Positions 15,487 through 24,075 of a DNA stretch of 64,000 nucleotides are shown one piece after another; positions within the stretch are counted from its first letter, which is position 1, and each line of letters opens with the position of its first letter. The translations under genes were made by a program, and so were the position numbers. The notes beneath the pieces are model-generated. The model was given only the letters and a program-made list of their open reading frames with translations, made no database searches and was not told the DNA's origin. The DNA is taken from positions 33,429-97,428 of the forward strand of contig JAGNHB010000015.1 of assembly GCA_018001935.1 (NCBI GenBank), written 5' to 3'. Origin of the DNA: Acidobacteriota bacterium. Lineage in GTDB: Bacteria; Acidobacteriota; JAAYUB01.

Positions 15487-17592
15487 ATGAGCGCAGCACG
15501 ACACTTTCGGACGGCGGTATGGATCATGATGGTGATGGGAATGACGGCGGTGAGCGTCCCGGCCCAGGACGACCCCTTCCAGTGGCTGGAGGACGTCCAG
15601 GGCGAAAAGGCCCTGGCGTGGGTCCGGGCACAGAACGAGGTTTCCCTGAAGGAGCTGCAGGCCGTCCCCGGCTACACGGAGGCCTTCGACACCATCCTGA
15701 GGATCTCGGACGCCCAGGACCGCATCCCCATGCCGGCCCGTTACGGCAAGTACCTCTACAATTTCTGGAAAGACGCCGAGCACCCCCGGGGCGTCCTGCG
15801 CCGCACCACCCTGGAGTCCTTCCGGAAGCGGACCATCGAATGGGAGGTCGTCCTGGACGTCGACGCCCTGGCGAAGCAGGAGAACGAAAACTGGGTGTAC
15901 AAGGGCGGGAGCTACCTCTACCCCGACTACCGGTTCAGCCTCGTATACCTCTCCCGCGGCGGGGCCGACGCCGTGGTGGTCCGGGAGTTCGACCTGCAGG
16001 CCAAGGCCTTCGTCAAGGGCGGGTTTGAACTTCCCGAGGCCAAGAGCAGCGTCGCCTGGATCGACCGCGACACCGTCTTCGTCGGCACGGACTTCGGGCC
16101 CGGCAGCCTGACGAGCTCAGGTTACCCGCGGATCGTGAAGATCTGGAAGCGGGGGACCCCCCTGTCCGAGGCGAAGACCGTCCTCGAGGGGAAGCCCGAG
16201 TCCATGTCGGTGAGCGGTTATCGGATGTTCAGCCGGCACGGGAACATCGACCTGGTCCAGGAGCGCACCGACTTCTACTCCGGGGACCACTACCTCCTGA
16301 AGGACGGGCGTCTGGTCCGGCTGGACCTCCCCCGCGACCTGTCCTTCTCGGGCCTGTTCCACGGCCAGTTCCTGTTCTCCCTGCGCAGCGACTGGGACAC
16401 CGGCAAAGCCCGTTTCAAGAAAGGGTCCGTCGTCGTCGGGAAGGTTGAAGACGTCGCCGCCGGGCGGAAGAACTTCACCCTCCTGGTCGAACCGGGCCCG
16501 CGGGCTTCGGTCGAGGGGGTGGACGCCACCCGGGACCACGTCTACGTCACCCTCCTGGACAACGTGGTGCACCGCCTCACGCAGTACACCCAGGGCCGGG
16601 ACGGGGCGTGGGCGCCCACCCCGGTGCCCACCGAGGGGTTGGGCAACCTCTCCCTCTTCAACACCGACGAGAAGGACAACGACTACTTCCTCTCCTACCA
16701 GGACTTCCTCACGCCTCCCACCCTCTGGCGAGTCTCGGGGAAGACCGGCCGGAAGGAGTTCCTGAAGAGCCTGCCGGCCCGGTTCGACGCCGAGCCTTAC
16801 CAAGCCCTCCAGCACGAAGCGGTTTCCAAGGACGGGACCCGGGTCCCCTATTTCGTGGTGATGCGCAAGGATGCCGCGCTCAACGGCCAAAACCCCACCC
16901 TCCTCGACGCGTACGGCGGGTTCGAAGTCTCCCAGACCCCCTTCTACCTTTCGGCCATGGGGGCGACCTGGCTCGCGAAGGGCGGCGTGTTCGTCCTGGC
17001 GAACCTGCGCGGCGGCGGCGAGTTCGGCCCCGCCTGGCACCAGGACGCCATCCTGAAGAACCGCCACAGGGTGTACGAGGACATGATCGCCGTGGCGGAA
17101 GACCTCGTGGCCCGCAAGATCACCTCCCCGGCGAAGCTGGCCATCCAGGGCGGCAGCAACGGCGGGCTCCTGGTGGGCGCGGTGAGCATGATGCGGCCCG
17201 ACCTCTTCAAGGGCGTGGTCTGCATGGTCCCCCTCCTGGACATGAAACGCTACAGCAAGCTCCTCGCCGGGGCCAGCTGGATGGCCGAGTACGGCAACCC
17301 CGACGACCCCGACATGTGGGCCTACATGAAGGACTACTCCCCCTATCACATGGCGAGGAAGGACGCGAAGTACCCCCGGATCTTCTTCACCACCTCCACC
17401 CGGGACGACCGCGTCCACCCGGGCCACGCCCGCAAGATGGTGGCCCGCCTCGAGGAACTGGGCCACGACTGCCTCTACTGGGAGAACATCGAGGGCGGCC
17501 ACGGGGGTGCGGCCAACAACCGTCAGGCCGCCACGATGTGGGCGCTGGTCTACGCTTACCTCTACGAGACCCTGGCGGTCGCGGGCAAATGA
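15487..17592 (+). CDS. Prolyl oligopeptidase (S9A), exported
   Basis: A 701-residue serine peptidase with a signal peptide (residues 1-26, ending in VSVPAQ). The N-terminal DDPFQWLEDVQGEKALAWVR is the usual family opening; a seven-bladed propeller of about 350 residues follows. The C-terminal alpha/beta-hydrolase domain has nucleophile Ser557 in GGSNGGLL, the Asp in STRDDRVHPGHA and the His in EGGHGGAAN. It cleaves short peptides after proline, here in the periplasm. ATG 15487 is six bases after GGGGAG; an upstream in-frame start at 15454 would disrupt the signal peptide. Single gene; the repeat array lies just upstream. Confidence 0.93.
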   Translation: MSAARHFRTAVWIMMVMGMTAVSVPAQDDPFQWLEDVQGEKALAWVRAQNEVSLKELQAVPGYTEAFDTILRISDAQDRIPMPARYGKYLYNFWKDAEHPRGVLRRTTLESFRKRTIEWEVVLDVDALAKQENENWVYKGGSYLYPDYRFSLVYLSRGGADAVVVREFDLQAKAFVKGGFELPEAKSSVAWIDRDTVFVGTDFGPGSLTSSGYPRIVKIWKRGTPLSEAKTVLEGKPESMSVSGYRMFSRHGNIDLVQERTDFYSGDHYLLKDGRLVRLDLPRDLSFSGLFHGQFLFSLRSDWDTGKARFKKGSVVVGKVEDVAAGRKNFTLLVEPGPRASVEGVDATRDHVYVTLLDNVVHRLTQYTQGRDGAWAPTPVPTEGLGNLSLFNTDEKDNDYFLSYQDFLTPPTLWRVSGKTGRKEFLKSLPARFDAEPYQALQHEAVSKDGTRVPYFVVMRKDAALNGQNPTLLDAYGGFEVSQTPFYLSAMGATWLAKGGVFVLANLRGGGEFGPAWHQDAILKNRHRVYEDMIAVAEDLVARKITSPAKLAIQGGSNGGLLVGAVSMMRPDLFKGVVCMVPLLDMKRYSKLLAGASWMAEYGNPDDPDMWAYMKDYSPYHMARKDAKYPRIFFTTSTRDDRVHPGHARKMVARLEELGHDCLYWENIEGGHGGAANNRQAATMWALVYAYLYETLAVAGK

Positions 17593-17700
17593 CCCCCGAC
17601 GTGGGGTCCAGGATTTCCAGTTCGTCTTGGCGAGGAGGACGGCAGGATACCCCGGCATGGAAAGAGGCCAGGGGATTCGGTGCATTCCGGAGGATCAATT

Positions 17701-18294
17701 TTGACAACAACCCTTGTCACGCCTGCCGGGCAGACCATCACTGACGCCCCCCGGGTCTTTCTGCGGAAACCCGTCCCCGAAGACGGGGATGAATTCCTGG
17801 CGATGGTCCTTCGAAGCCAACCCCTCCATTCCCCATGGATGTCTCCGCCCCGAACCCCCGGGGAATTCAACGAGTACCTCAACCAATGCCGAACCGATAC
17901 CTTCGAGGGATTGCTCGCCTGCCGTCGGGAGGACGGGGCCATCGTCGGGGTGATCAATTTGAGCCAGATCTTCATGAAGGCGTTTCGAAGCGCCTACTCG
18001 GGCTATTTCGCCCATGTGGACCACGCCGGTCGAGGGTATATGACCGAGGGGCTCCGGTTGGCCATCGACCACGCCTTCGGCCCACTGGGGCTTCACCGGG
18101 TCGAGGCCAACATCCAGCCCGGCAACGAGGCGTCCCGCCGCCTGGTCCGGCGACTGGGCTTCACCCTCGAGGGGTACTCCCCGCGTTACCTGTTCATCGA
18201 CGGCGCCTGGCGGGACCATGAACGGTGGGCGATCACGTTGGAGGACTGGCCGCCGCCGTCGAATGCGGGCACCGCTCCGTCCGAACTCGGCTGA
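17701..18294 (+). CDS. GNAT N-acetyltransferase, RimJ/RimL-like
   Basis: A 197-residue acetyltransferase. The chosen start is TTG 17701, six bases after GGAGGA; a GTG at 17680 is the alternative. RimJ/RimL-type features: VFLRKPVPEDGDEF at the N-terminus, the acetyl-CoA pyrophosphate loop region DHAGRGYMTEGLRLAIDHAF, and GLHRVEANIQPGNEASRRLV followed by LGFTLEGYSPRYLFIDGAWRD. Such enzymes acetylate N-termini of ribosomal proteins or small amines; the substrate here is not evident. It stands 108 bases after the prolyl oligopeptidase gene on the same strand. Confidence 0.85.
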   Translation: MTTTLVTPAGQTITDAPRVFLRKPVPEDGDEFLAMVLRSQPLHSPWMSPPRTPGEFNEYLNQCRTDTFEGLLACRREDGAIVGVINLSQIFMKAFRSAYSGYFAHVDHAGRGYMTEGLRLAIDHAFGPLGLHRVEANIQPGNEASRRLVRRLGFTLEGYSPRYLFIDGAWRDHERWAITLEDWPPPSNAGTAPSELG

Positions 18295-18406
18295 CCCCCT
18301 CCCCCGTTCGTACGCGTCGTCCCGACGCGGACACCCCCGTGCCCAAGGCCAGGGGGTCCTGCCCTGCCCCTGAACTGGCTCAAGACCTTCGCCCCCGCGC
18401 CGGGAC

Positions 18407-18495
18407 GGCGCGTGCGAACGTGGCGCGTGCGAACGTGGCGCGTGCGAACGTGGCGCGTGCAAACGTGGCGCGTGCAAACGTGGCGCGTGCACACG
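18407..18495. repeat. 15-bp tandem repeat, six copies
   Basis: GGCGCGTGCGAACGT is repeated five times in full from 18407, with copies four and five carrying CAAAC in place of CGAAC, and a final partial copy ends at about 18495. Being a multiple of three, it leaves an open frame (RANVA units) that runs into the L,D-transpeptidase gene, but that gene has its own start and ribosome binding site downstream. The rest of the 18295-18584 spacer shows nothing else. Confidence 0.8.
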
Positions 18496-18584
18496 ACGTT
18501 CCACAATATTCTCTCAGGCGGGAACCTTTTTTTTCTCCGGCGTGTCAGTGTAGGAAGGGATGCTTCCCTTTCGGAGAAAGCACC

Positions 18585-19283
18585 GTGACACACCCGACCC
18601 ACCCCCGCCCCTTCTCCCACCGCGACACCGTTTTCGGCCTTCACGCCGGAGGACGGACGCACCGCCGGTTTTCCCGACGGGCCGGGTTGCCGGCCGTGGT
18701 CGCCTTCTGCCTGTTCAGCTTGCCCGGCGGCGCTTTCGGCGCCCTCTTCCCGGCCTCCCGCCTGGACGACCCGGACAACGTCCGGACCTGGCGCGAGCAG
18801 ATCCGCCGGGCCGTGGAGCAAAGCCGCGGAAACCGGACGCTCCTGGTCATGGTCAAGAAGGCCCGGCGGCTCGACTACTACCGGAACGGGCGGCTGCAGC
18901 GCTCCATGTACGCCGACCTGGGGGCCGACCCCGTCACCCGCAAACTCCACTCCGACTTCCGGACCACGCCGGAGGGCCTCTACCGCGTCGCCCGCAAACT
19001 CGGGCCCGGGGAGACCAGCTACACCCTGGCCCTCCTCATCGACTACCCCAACGCCGAGGACCGGCAGCGTTACCAGGAAGCGCAGGCCCGGGGGGAGATC
19101 CCCCCGGACACCGGGATCGGCGGGAACATCGAGATCCACGGCATGGGCGGTTTCGGCCAGGACTGGACCTGGGGCTGCATGGCCGTGAACGACGAGGAAA
19201 TCCGCTGGCTCTTCCCCAAGGTGGAGGTGGGCGCCCCCGTCCTCATCGTCGGCAACGACGGACGGACAGACCCGGTCCGATAG
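18585..19283 (+). CDS. L,D-transpeptidase (YkuD family)
   Basis: A 232-residue protein with an N-terminal hydrophobic export or anchor segment (AGLPAVVAFCLFSLPGGAFG, about residues 32-51). The YkuD catalytic domain follows: LLVMVKKARRLDYY opening strand, TTPEGLYRVARKLG, then the active-site HGMGG with the nucleophile in WGCMAVND. These enzymes make or modify 3-3 peptidoglycan cross-links or attach proteins to peptidoglycan. I chose GTG 18585, eight bases after GGAG; the long upstream extension through the 15-bp repeat lacks coding character. Alone on its strand. Confidence 0.87.
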   Translation: MTHPTHPRPFSHRDTVFGLHAGGRTHRRFSRRAGLPAVVAFCLFSLPGGAFGALFPASRLDDPDNVRTWREQIRRAVEQSRGNRTLLVMVKKARRLDYYRNGRLQRSMYADLGADPVTRKLHSDFRTTPEGLYRVARKLGPGETSYTLALLIDYPNAEDRQRYQEAQARGEIPPDTGIGGNIEIHGMGGFGQDWTWGCMAVNDEEIRWLFPKVEVGAPVLIVGNDGRTDPVR

Positions 19284-19398
19284 CCCCGAACATGCCGGGT
19301 ACGATGCCGGCGAGCCCTCTCTCCGGAAGAAGCCGGACTGTCCCCGGGGGAACCGGTGTATCTCGGCCGGAATGGAGGGTCCAGCATCTCAACGAAAG

Positions 19399-19443
19399 AC
19401 CATGAAATTCTAACTTGACATGTTGAAATTTCATGGTACTAAT
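19399..19443 (+). promoter_or_regulatory. Palindrome overlapping a promoter
   Basis: ACCATGAAATT (19399-19409) pairs perfectly with AATTTCATGGT (19427-19437). TTGACA (19415-19420) lies in the loop and ACTAAT (19438-19443) abuts the right arm, giving a 17-base spacer. This AT-rich block just before the decayed ATPase gene looks like an operator for an autoregulated promoter. Confidence 0.55.
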
Positions 19444-19448
19444 AACGC

Positions 19449-20018
19449 ATGATCCCTCGTACCGAAATCGTGTCACGAATCCGGGCTGCCCTTGGGAGAA
19501 GCCGCGTGGTCGCCCTCCTCGGACCCCGGCAGTGCGGCAAGACCACCCTCGCCCGGTAGTTCCTGGCGGCCGACGCGCCCGGCTACTTCGACCTGGAAGA
19601 CCCCTCGAGCCTTGCCCGGCTGGACGAACCCATGACCGCTGTGGAGAAACTGGAGGGCCTGGTGGTGATCGACGAAATCCAGCGTCGCCCGGACCTGTTC
19701 CCCATTCTCCGGGTTCTGTCAGACCGGGAACCGTTGCGGGCCCGTTTCCTGATCCTGGGGAGCGCTTCCCCATCCCTGCTCAGGCAGTCGTCCGAATCCT
19801 TGGCGGGAAGGCTTGAAAGGGTAGTGATCAGCGGAAAACGGGTCGGCATCGAGGTCAAGCGGTCGGACGCCCCCCGGCTGACGCCCTCCATGCGGACGGC
19901 CTTGACCGACCTCAAGCTTGACCGACTGATGGTCGTTTATCCCGGAGACCGCCGCTACCCGCTTGCAGACCGGGTGGACGTGATCCCGGCTGATTCTCTG
20001 GCCGCCCTTGCCGAGTGA
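19449..20018 (+). pseudogene. Decayed AAA-ATPase/DUF4143 gene with stop and internal deletion
   Basis: From ATG 19449 the frame reads MIPRTEIVSRIRAAL, then Walker A GPRQCGKTT, then an in-frame TAG at 19557-19559. The same frame continues with YFDLEDPSSLARLDEP, Walker B LVVIDEIQRRPDLFPILR and LILGSASPSLLRQSSES, then jumps to SGKRVGIEVKRSDAPRLTPS and YPLADRVDVIPADSLAAL, the nuclease-like end of DUF4143 proteins. The helical middle part (roughly 150-200 residues) is missing. Stop codon plus deletion make this a pseudogene. It is a different subfamily from the 9384 copy (GSASPS against GSSSRL), so the two are not halves of one gene. Confidence 0.85.
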
Positions 20019-20318
20019 ACGGCGCCCCCAAGCGCATCAATCAAGGGGTGGCGAACGTCCGCTTGCGCGCTGAGTTCCGCGGTGATCGGTCTTCAGCCGG
20101 ACCTGGACCCGAATTGTTCATGGCCTCACGCAGAGACGAAGAGACGCCAAACCTCGCAAAGCAGGCTGTTGGCGTCCCCAGGGTTCTCCGGGTTCTTCGG
20201 TGTCCTTTGGGTCCCTTTGGTCCTTTTGGTCCTTTCGTCCCTTTCAGCCGCCCCCGAACGACGAAGCACCGATCCGAAACCAGGGCGGGGGTTCGAAGCC
20301 TCACTCCCACACTTCAGA
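20019..20318. other. Intergenic region with phrase repeats
   Basis: No coding character. Contains ACGCAGAGACGAAGAGACGC (about 20128) with CTCGCAAAGC, a member of the gacgccaagacgcaaag family, and from about 20197 a run of GGTCC/CTTT units that is the complement of the AAAGGACC run near 7000-7045. Confidence 0.5.
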
Positions 20319-21071
20319 TCACCGCCGGTAGGAACGGCCCGATTCCTTGAGGGCCCAGTCCACCTGGCGGAGGATCCCGTGCAGGATGGTGGCCTCCCGC
20401 TCGTCCAGGGAAGCGCGCCCGAGGACCCGGCGCAGCACGTAGAGGATGCGCTCGGGGTTGTTGGCGTGGAGGAAGCCGACGTCCAGGAGGACCTCGCGGA
20501 GGTGGGCGAAGAGCTTTTCCATGGTTTCCACCCCGGCGGCCCCGCGGCCGCGGCGCGCCGGCGTGCGCGCCTCGAGCCCGCACCGCCGGTAGAGGTGCGA
20601 GAAGACGATGGCGGCGGCGTGGGAGAGGTTCAGCGACGGGTTGTGGTGGGAGGCGGGGACGCGGATCACCCACCGGCACAGCTTCAGCTCCCGGTTGGAC
20701 AGCCCGTGGTCCTCGGGACCGAACAGCAGCCCCACGGGCCCTGTTCGGGCCGCCGCCAGGATCTCCGGGGCGGCCTCCTCCGGTTCCAGCGGCGGGGTGC
20801 AGCTGCTCAGGCGGGTCTTCCCGCTGGTCCCGGCCAGGAGGCTGAACCGCGGCAGAACGGCGTCGAGGCGGTCCACCGTCTCGAGCCCGTCCAGGAGGTG
20901 CCCGGCGTGGCAGGCCATCCGCCGGGCCTCGGGGTCGACGCCGCACTCCGGGGCCACCAGGACCAGCCGGCCCAGGCCGAAGTTGGTCATGGCCCGGGCC
21001 ACCGAGCCCAGGTTCGCGCTCCCCTGGACGCCGACACAGATCACGGTGAGGTTGTCGAGCGGAGAGGTCAT
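20319..21071 (-). CDS. trmJ: tRNA/rRNA 2'-O-methyltransferase, TrmJ-like (SPOUT)
   Basis: A 250-residue SpoU/TrmH-superfamily enzyme. Motif 1 region: GSANLGSVARAMTNFGL; motif 2: GLLFGPEDHGLSNREL; motif 3: PSLNLSHAAAIVFSHLYR, which together form the knotted SAM site. The VRVPASHHNPSLNLSHA spacing and C-terminal helical region (LREVLLDVGFLHANNPERI) match TrmJ, which methylates the 2'-OH of tRNA residue 32. Substrate assignment is by similarity to memory of the family only. It is last in a minus-strand run after dapF, separated by a repeat-bearing 220-base spacer. Confidence 0.85.
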   Translation of the reverse strand: MTSPLDNLTVICVGVQGSANLGSVARAMTNFGLGRLVLVAPECGVDPEARRMACHAGHLLDGLETVDRLDAVLPRFSLLAGTSGKTRLSSCTPPLEPEEAAPEILAAARTGPVGLLFGPEDHGLSNRELKLCRWVIRVPASHHNPSLNLSHAAAIVFSHLYRRCGLEARTPARRGRGAAGVETMEKLFAHLREVLLDVGFLHANNPERILYVLRRVLGRASLDEREATILHGILRQVDWALKESGRSYRR

Positions 21072-21090
21072 GGGGAAGCCGGAGTGAACT

Positions 21091-21290
21091 CAGAATTCAG
21101 AATCCAGAATTCAGAATTCAGAATGCCGATTTCAGAATGCAGAAGAAAGGCGGGAATGCCTTCCTGATCGTCAAATTTCCGGCGATGCCCCGCGCCGTGT
21201 TCCGCCATGTCCCGTCCCCCTGTCTCAGCCATCCCGCGGCCCCGTCCTCATTCTGGATTCTGGATTCTGGATTCTGGATTCTGGATTCCT
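21091..21290. repeat. Complementary short-repeat blocks flanking a spacer
   Basis: Left block (about 21091-21140): repeats of CAGAATTCAGAATC. Right block (21249-21289): five tandem ATTCTGGATT-type units. The two blocks are complementary and could form a long imperfect stem enclosing roughly 110 bases, between dapF and trmJ. Confidence 0.65.
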
Positions 21291-21291
21291 C

Positions 21292-22182
21292 TTACCTCTC
21301 GATCTCCCCACGGAACACCCGGTGCGCCCAGCCGTCCTGGAGGAGGCGGCCGTCCGGTTCCCGCCGGACGACGAACTCGCCGCCCTCCATCCGGACCTGC
21401 ACGGGCGAGGACACCCACCCGTTGGCCAGGGCCGCGGCGGCCGCGGCGGCACTGCCGGTGCCCGAGGAGCGGGTCGGCCCCACGCCGCGCTCCCAGAAGC
21501 GGACCTCGAGCGTGTGGGTGTCAACGACCCGGAGGAACTCGACGTTGGCCCGGGACGGGAAGGCGGGGTGGTTCTCCAGCCGCGGCCCCGCGAAGGCGAT
21601 GAAGGCGTCGTCGAAGGCCTCCACCCGGACCGACGCGTGGGGGTTTCCGGTGGAGAGGGCGGTGAGGGTCACGGGAACGCCGCCCAGGTCCAGGGTGAAC
21701 CGGCGGGTATCCATCACCCCGTCCGGCAGGCGGACCGGCACGGCCCCCGGCTCGAAGGCGGCGGGCCCCAGGTCCAGCCGGAGCCGGCAGGCGCCCGGGA
21801 CCCGTTCCAGGAGGGTCACGGTCCGGCTCCCGGCGAGGGTTTCCACCCGGAGCACACTCCCGGCGCCGGCTCCCGCGGATCCCGTGCCGGCCGCCTCCGG
21901 GTGATCCAGGAAGAGGTGCGCCGCCAGGCAGCGGAGCCCGTTGCCCGACATCTCCGCCTCGGACCCGTCCTGGTTGAAGATGCGGAACCGGACGGCCCCG
22001 GGCCCGCCGGGCAGGGGCTCCCAGAGGATCACCCCGTCGGCGCCCACGCCGGTGTGCCGGTCGCAGAGGGCCGGGACGGCGGTTTCCGGGCGAAGACCGC
22101 CGCGCTCCCACTCCCCCGCGGCGATCACCAGGAAGTCGTTCCCGCAACCGTGGCACTTGACGAAGGGCAGGGACGTCGGCAT
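21292..22182 (-). CDS. dapF: Diaminopimelate epimerase family protein with both catalytic Cys replaced by Ser
   Basis: A 296-residue protein with the two-lobed DapF fold. N-terminal FVKCHGCGNDFLVI, RHTGVGADGV and FRIFNQDGSEAEMSGNG; C-terminal STGNPHASV, ANVEFLRVVD and ERGVGPTRSSGTGSAAA. In textbook DapF the catalytic cysteines sit in MCGNG and ACGTG; here both are serine (Ser79, Ser240), checked at codon level as TCG and TCG. Normal DapF converts LL- to meso-diaminopimelate for lysine and peptidoglycan. Whether this protein does so, works with serine, or acts on another amino acid is open. ATG 22182 was chosen; the longer upstream frame is a shadow. It is fourth in the rlpA-coaD-phosphohexomutase-dapF run. 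Confidence 0.85.
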   Translation of the reverse strand: MPTSLPFVKCHGCGNDFLVIAAGEWERGGLRPETAVPALCDRHTGVGADGVILWEPLPGGPGAVRFRIFNQDGSEAEMSGNGLRCLAAHLFLDHPEAAGTGSAGAGAGSVLRVETLAGSRTVTLLERVPGACRLRLDLGPAAFEPGAVPVRLPDGVMDTRRFTLDLGGVPVTLTALSTGNPHASVRVEAFDDAFIAFAGPRLENHPAFPSRANVEFLRVVDTHTLEVRFWERGVGPTRSSGTGSAAAAAAALANGWVSSPVQVRMEGGEFVVRREPDGRLLQDGWAHRVFRGEIER

Positions 22183-22196
22183 GGCACCCGCCCGGC

Positions 22197-23570
22197 TCAG
22201 CCGATCCCCAGTTCCCGCTTGAAGCGGTCGATGTCGGCGGTGACGCGCGCCCGGATGGCCGCCAGGTGCTCCGGCGTGTCCGCCTCGAAGCGCAGGACCA
22301 GGATGGGCTGGGTGTTGGAGGAGCGCACGAGGCCCCAGCCGTGCTCGAAGGTGGCGCGGACCCCGTCGATGTCCACGACTTCGTGCGCTTTCCGATAATG
22401 TTCCAGGAGGGCGCTCACGAGGCGTGTCTTGTCCGCCTCGGGGCAGGCCACGCGGATCTCGGGGGTGTTGCACGACGGGGGGATGGACCGGCGCAGTTCC
22501 TTCAGGGACTTGCCCGTGCGGTCCAGGATCTCCAGGAGCCGGCCGGCGGCGTAGATGGCGTCGTCGTAGCCGAAGTAGCGGTCGGCGAAGAACATGTGTC
22601 CGCTCATCTCCCCGGCGAGCCTCGCACCCGACGCCTTCATCTTGGCCTTGATGAGGGAGTGGCCGGTCATCCACATGAGGGGCCGTCCCCCCGCCCGGGC
22701 GATCTCGTCGTAGAGGACCCGGGAAGCCTTCACCTCCGAGAGGATGAGCGCACCGGGCTCGGTTTCCAGGAGCGCCCGGGCGTAGAGCAGCAGGATCTGG
22801 TCGCCCCGCAGGACCTCGCCGTCCTCGTCCACCACGCCGATGCGGTCGCCGTCGCCGTCGAAGGCGATGCCCAGGGCGGCCTTCTGGCGCCGCACCAGCC
22901 CGATCAGGTCGACCAGGTTCTCCTCCACGGTGGGGTCGGCCTCGTGGTTGGGGAAACGGCCGTCCACGTTGCAGTAGAGTTCCGCCACCCGGCACTTCAG
23001 GCGCCGGAAAAGCTCGGGGGCCACCAGCCCCGCCGTGCCGTTGCCGGCGTCCACCACCACTTTCGGGCGGGAAGGGAACTCGCCGAAGTGGTCGGCGAGG
23101 TACTCAAGGTAGTCGGGGAGAATATCCTCCCGCCGGAGCGAGCCGCTGCCCGTCTCGTAGTCCCCGGACTCCACCAGGCGGCGGAGGGCCTGGAGTTCGT
23201 CACCGAAAACCGACTCCGTCCCGCGGCAGATCTTGAGGCCGTTGTAGCCGGGCGGGTTGTGGCTGGCGGTGACGGCCACGCCGCCGCCGGCCTCCAGGCG
23301 GTGGATGGCGTAGTAGACCACCGGCGTGGGGCAGAGGCCGATGTCCAGGACATCGAGCCCCGCGGACCGGGCGCCGGCGATGAAGGCGGCGGCGTACTCG
23401 GGGCCCGACAGCCGCCCGTCGCGCCCGACGACGAGGTCGGTCTTCCCCGCCCGGCGGAGGAGGGTGCCCACGGCGCGGCCGAGGTGCTCCACCAGGGGCG
23501 GGGTCAGCTCGGAGCCGGCGAGGCCCCGGATGTCGTACTGCTTGAAGATGTGGGGGAACGGGATCTGCAC
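22197..23570 (-). CDS. Phosphomannomutase/phosphoglucomutase
   Basis: A 457-residue alpha-D-phosphohexomutase. Start IFKQYDIRGLAG; active-site phosphoserine in TASHNPPGYNG; metal loop AFDGDGDRIG; sugar-binding GEMSGHMFF; phosphate-binding RSSNTQPIL at the C-terminus. These match the AlgC/ManB group, interconverting mannose- or glucose-1- and 6-phosphate for polysaccharide precursors. GTG 23570 is the start, one base from the coaD stop. A second phosphohexomutase of the GlmM type lies at 54097-55461, so the two probably split substrates. Confidence 0.92.
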   Translation of the reverse strand: MQIPFPHIFKQYDIRGLAGSELTPPLVEHLGRAVGTLLRRAGKTDLVVGRDGRLSGPEYAAAFIAGARSAGLDVLDIGLCPTPVVYYAIHRLEAGGGVAVTASHNPPGYNGLKICRGTESVFGDELQALRRLVESGDYETGSGSLRREDILPDYLEYLADHFGEFPSRPKVVVDAGNGTAGLVAPELFRRLKCRVAELYCNVDGRFPNHEADPTVEENLVDLIGLVRRQKAALGIAFDGDGDRIGVVDEDGEVLRGDQILLLYARALLETEPGALILSEVKASRVLYDEIARAGGRPLMWMTGHSLIKAKMKASGARLAGEMSGHMFFADRYFGYDDAIYAAGRLLEILDRTGKSLKELRRSIPPSCNTPEIRVACPEADKTRLVSALLEHYRKAHEVVDIDGVRATFEHGWGLVRSSNTQPILVLRFEADTPEHLAAIRARVTADIDRFKRELGIG

Positions 23571-23571
23571 C

Positions 23572-24075
23572 TCAAACCTCCGGGCGCGGGAATTTCGTCC
23601 GCAGCATGGCCCTGACGCCCTCGGGCACCAGGTCGCGGATGTCGCCGCCCCGCTGGAAGATGTCCTTCACCAGCCGGGAGCTGATGAAGGAGTACTCCTG
23701 GGCGGGGACCAGCAGGACCGTCTCCACCTCGGGCGCCAGGGAACGGTTCATGAGGGACATCTGCAGCTCGTACTCGTAGTCGGAGACGGCGCGGATGCCG
23801 CGGACGATCACCGTGGCCCCGTGGCGGCGGGCGGCGTCCACCGTGAGGCCGTCGAAGTAGATGGGCTCGGCCACGCCGGGCAGGTCGCCCACGGCCTCCC
23901 GGATCATGTGCATGCGCTCCTCGGGGGTGAAGAAGGCGGTCTTCTCGTAGTTGATGAGGATGGCGGGGATGACGGTGTCGAACAGCTGGGTGCCCCGCTG
24001 GAGGATGTCCACGTGTCCGTTGGTGAGGGGGTCGAAGGACCCCGGGTAGATGGCCTTGACGGGTCCGGGTTTCAC
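23572..24075 (-). CDS. coaD: Phosphopantetheine adenylyltransferase
   Basis: A 167-residue enzyme for the fourth step of coenzyme A synthesis (4'-phosphopantetheine plus ATP to dephospho-CoA). Nucleotidyltransferase motif YPGSFDPLTNGHVDIL with T/H-x-G-H, then IVRGIRAVSDYEYELQM, and the closing EYSFISSRLVKDI with ISSR(L)VKE-type signature. Start GTG 24075 overlaps the rlpA stop (GTGA), fixing the start and showing coupling. Confidence 0.95.
   Translation of the reverse strand: MKPGPVKAIYPGSFDPLTNGHVDILQRGTQLFDTVIPAILINYEKTAFFTPEERMHMIREAVGDLPGVAEPIYFDGLTVDAARRHGATVIVRGIRAVSDYEYELQMSLMNRSLAPEVETVLLVPAQEYSFISSRLVKDIFQRGGDIRDLVPEGVRAMLRTKFPRPEV

Noticed and set aside
18225..18584. Extended L,D-transpeptidase start including the RANVA repeat
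   Set aside because: A ribosome binding site and GTG at 18573-18587 give a protein beginning just before the export segment; the upstream part has no coding character.
20293..20320. tRNA-like GGTTCGAAGCC sequence
   Set aside because: No matching acceptor, D- or anticodon stem could be drawn around it.
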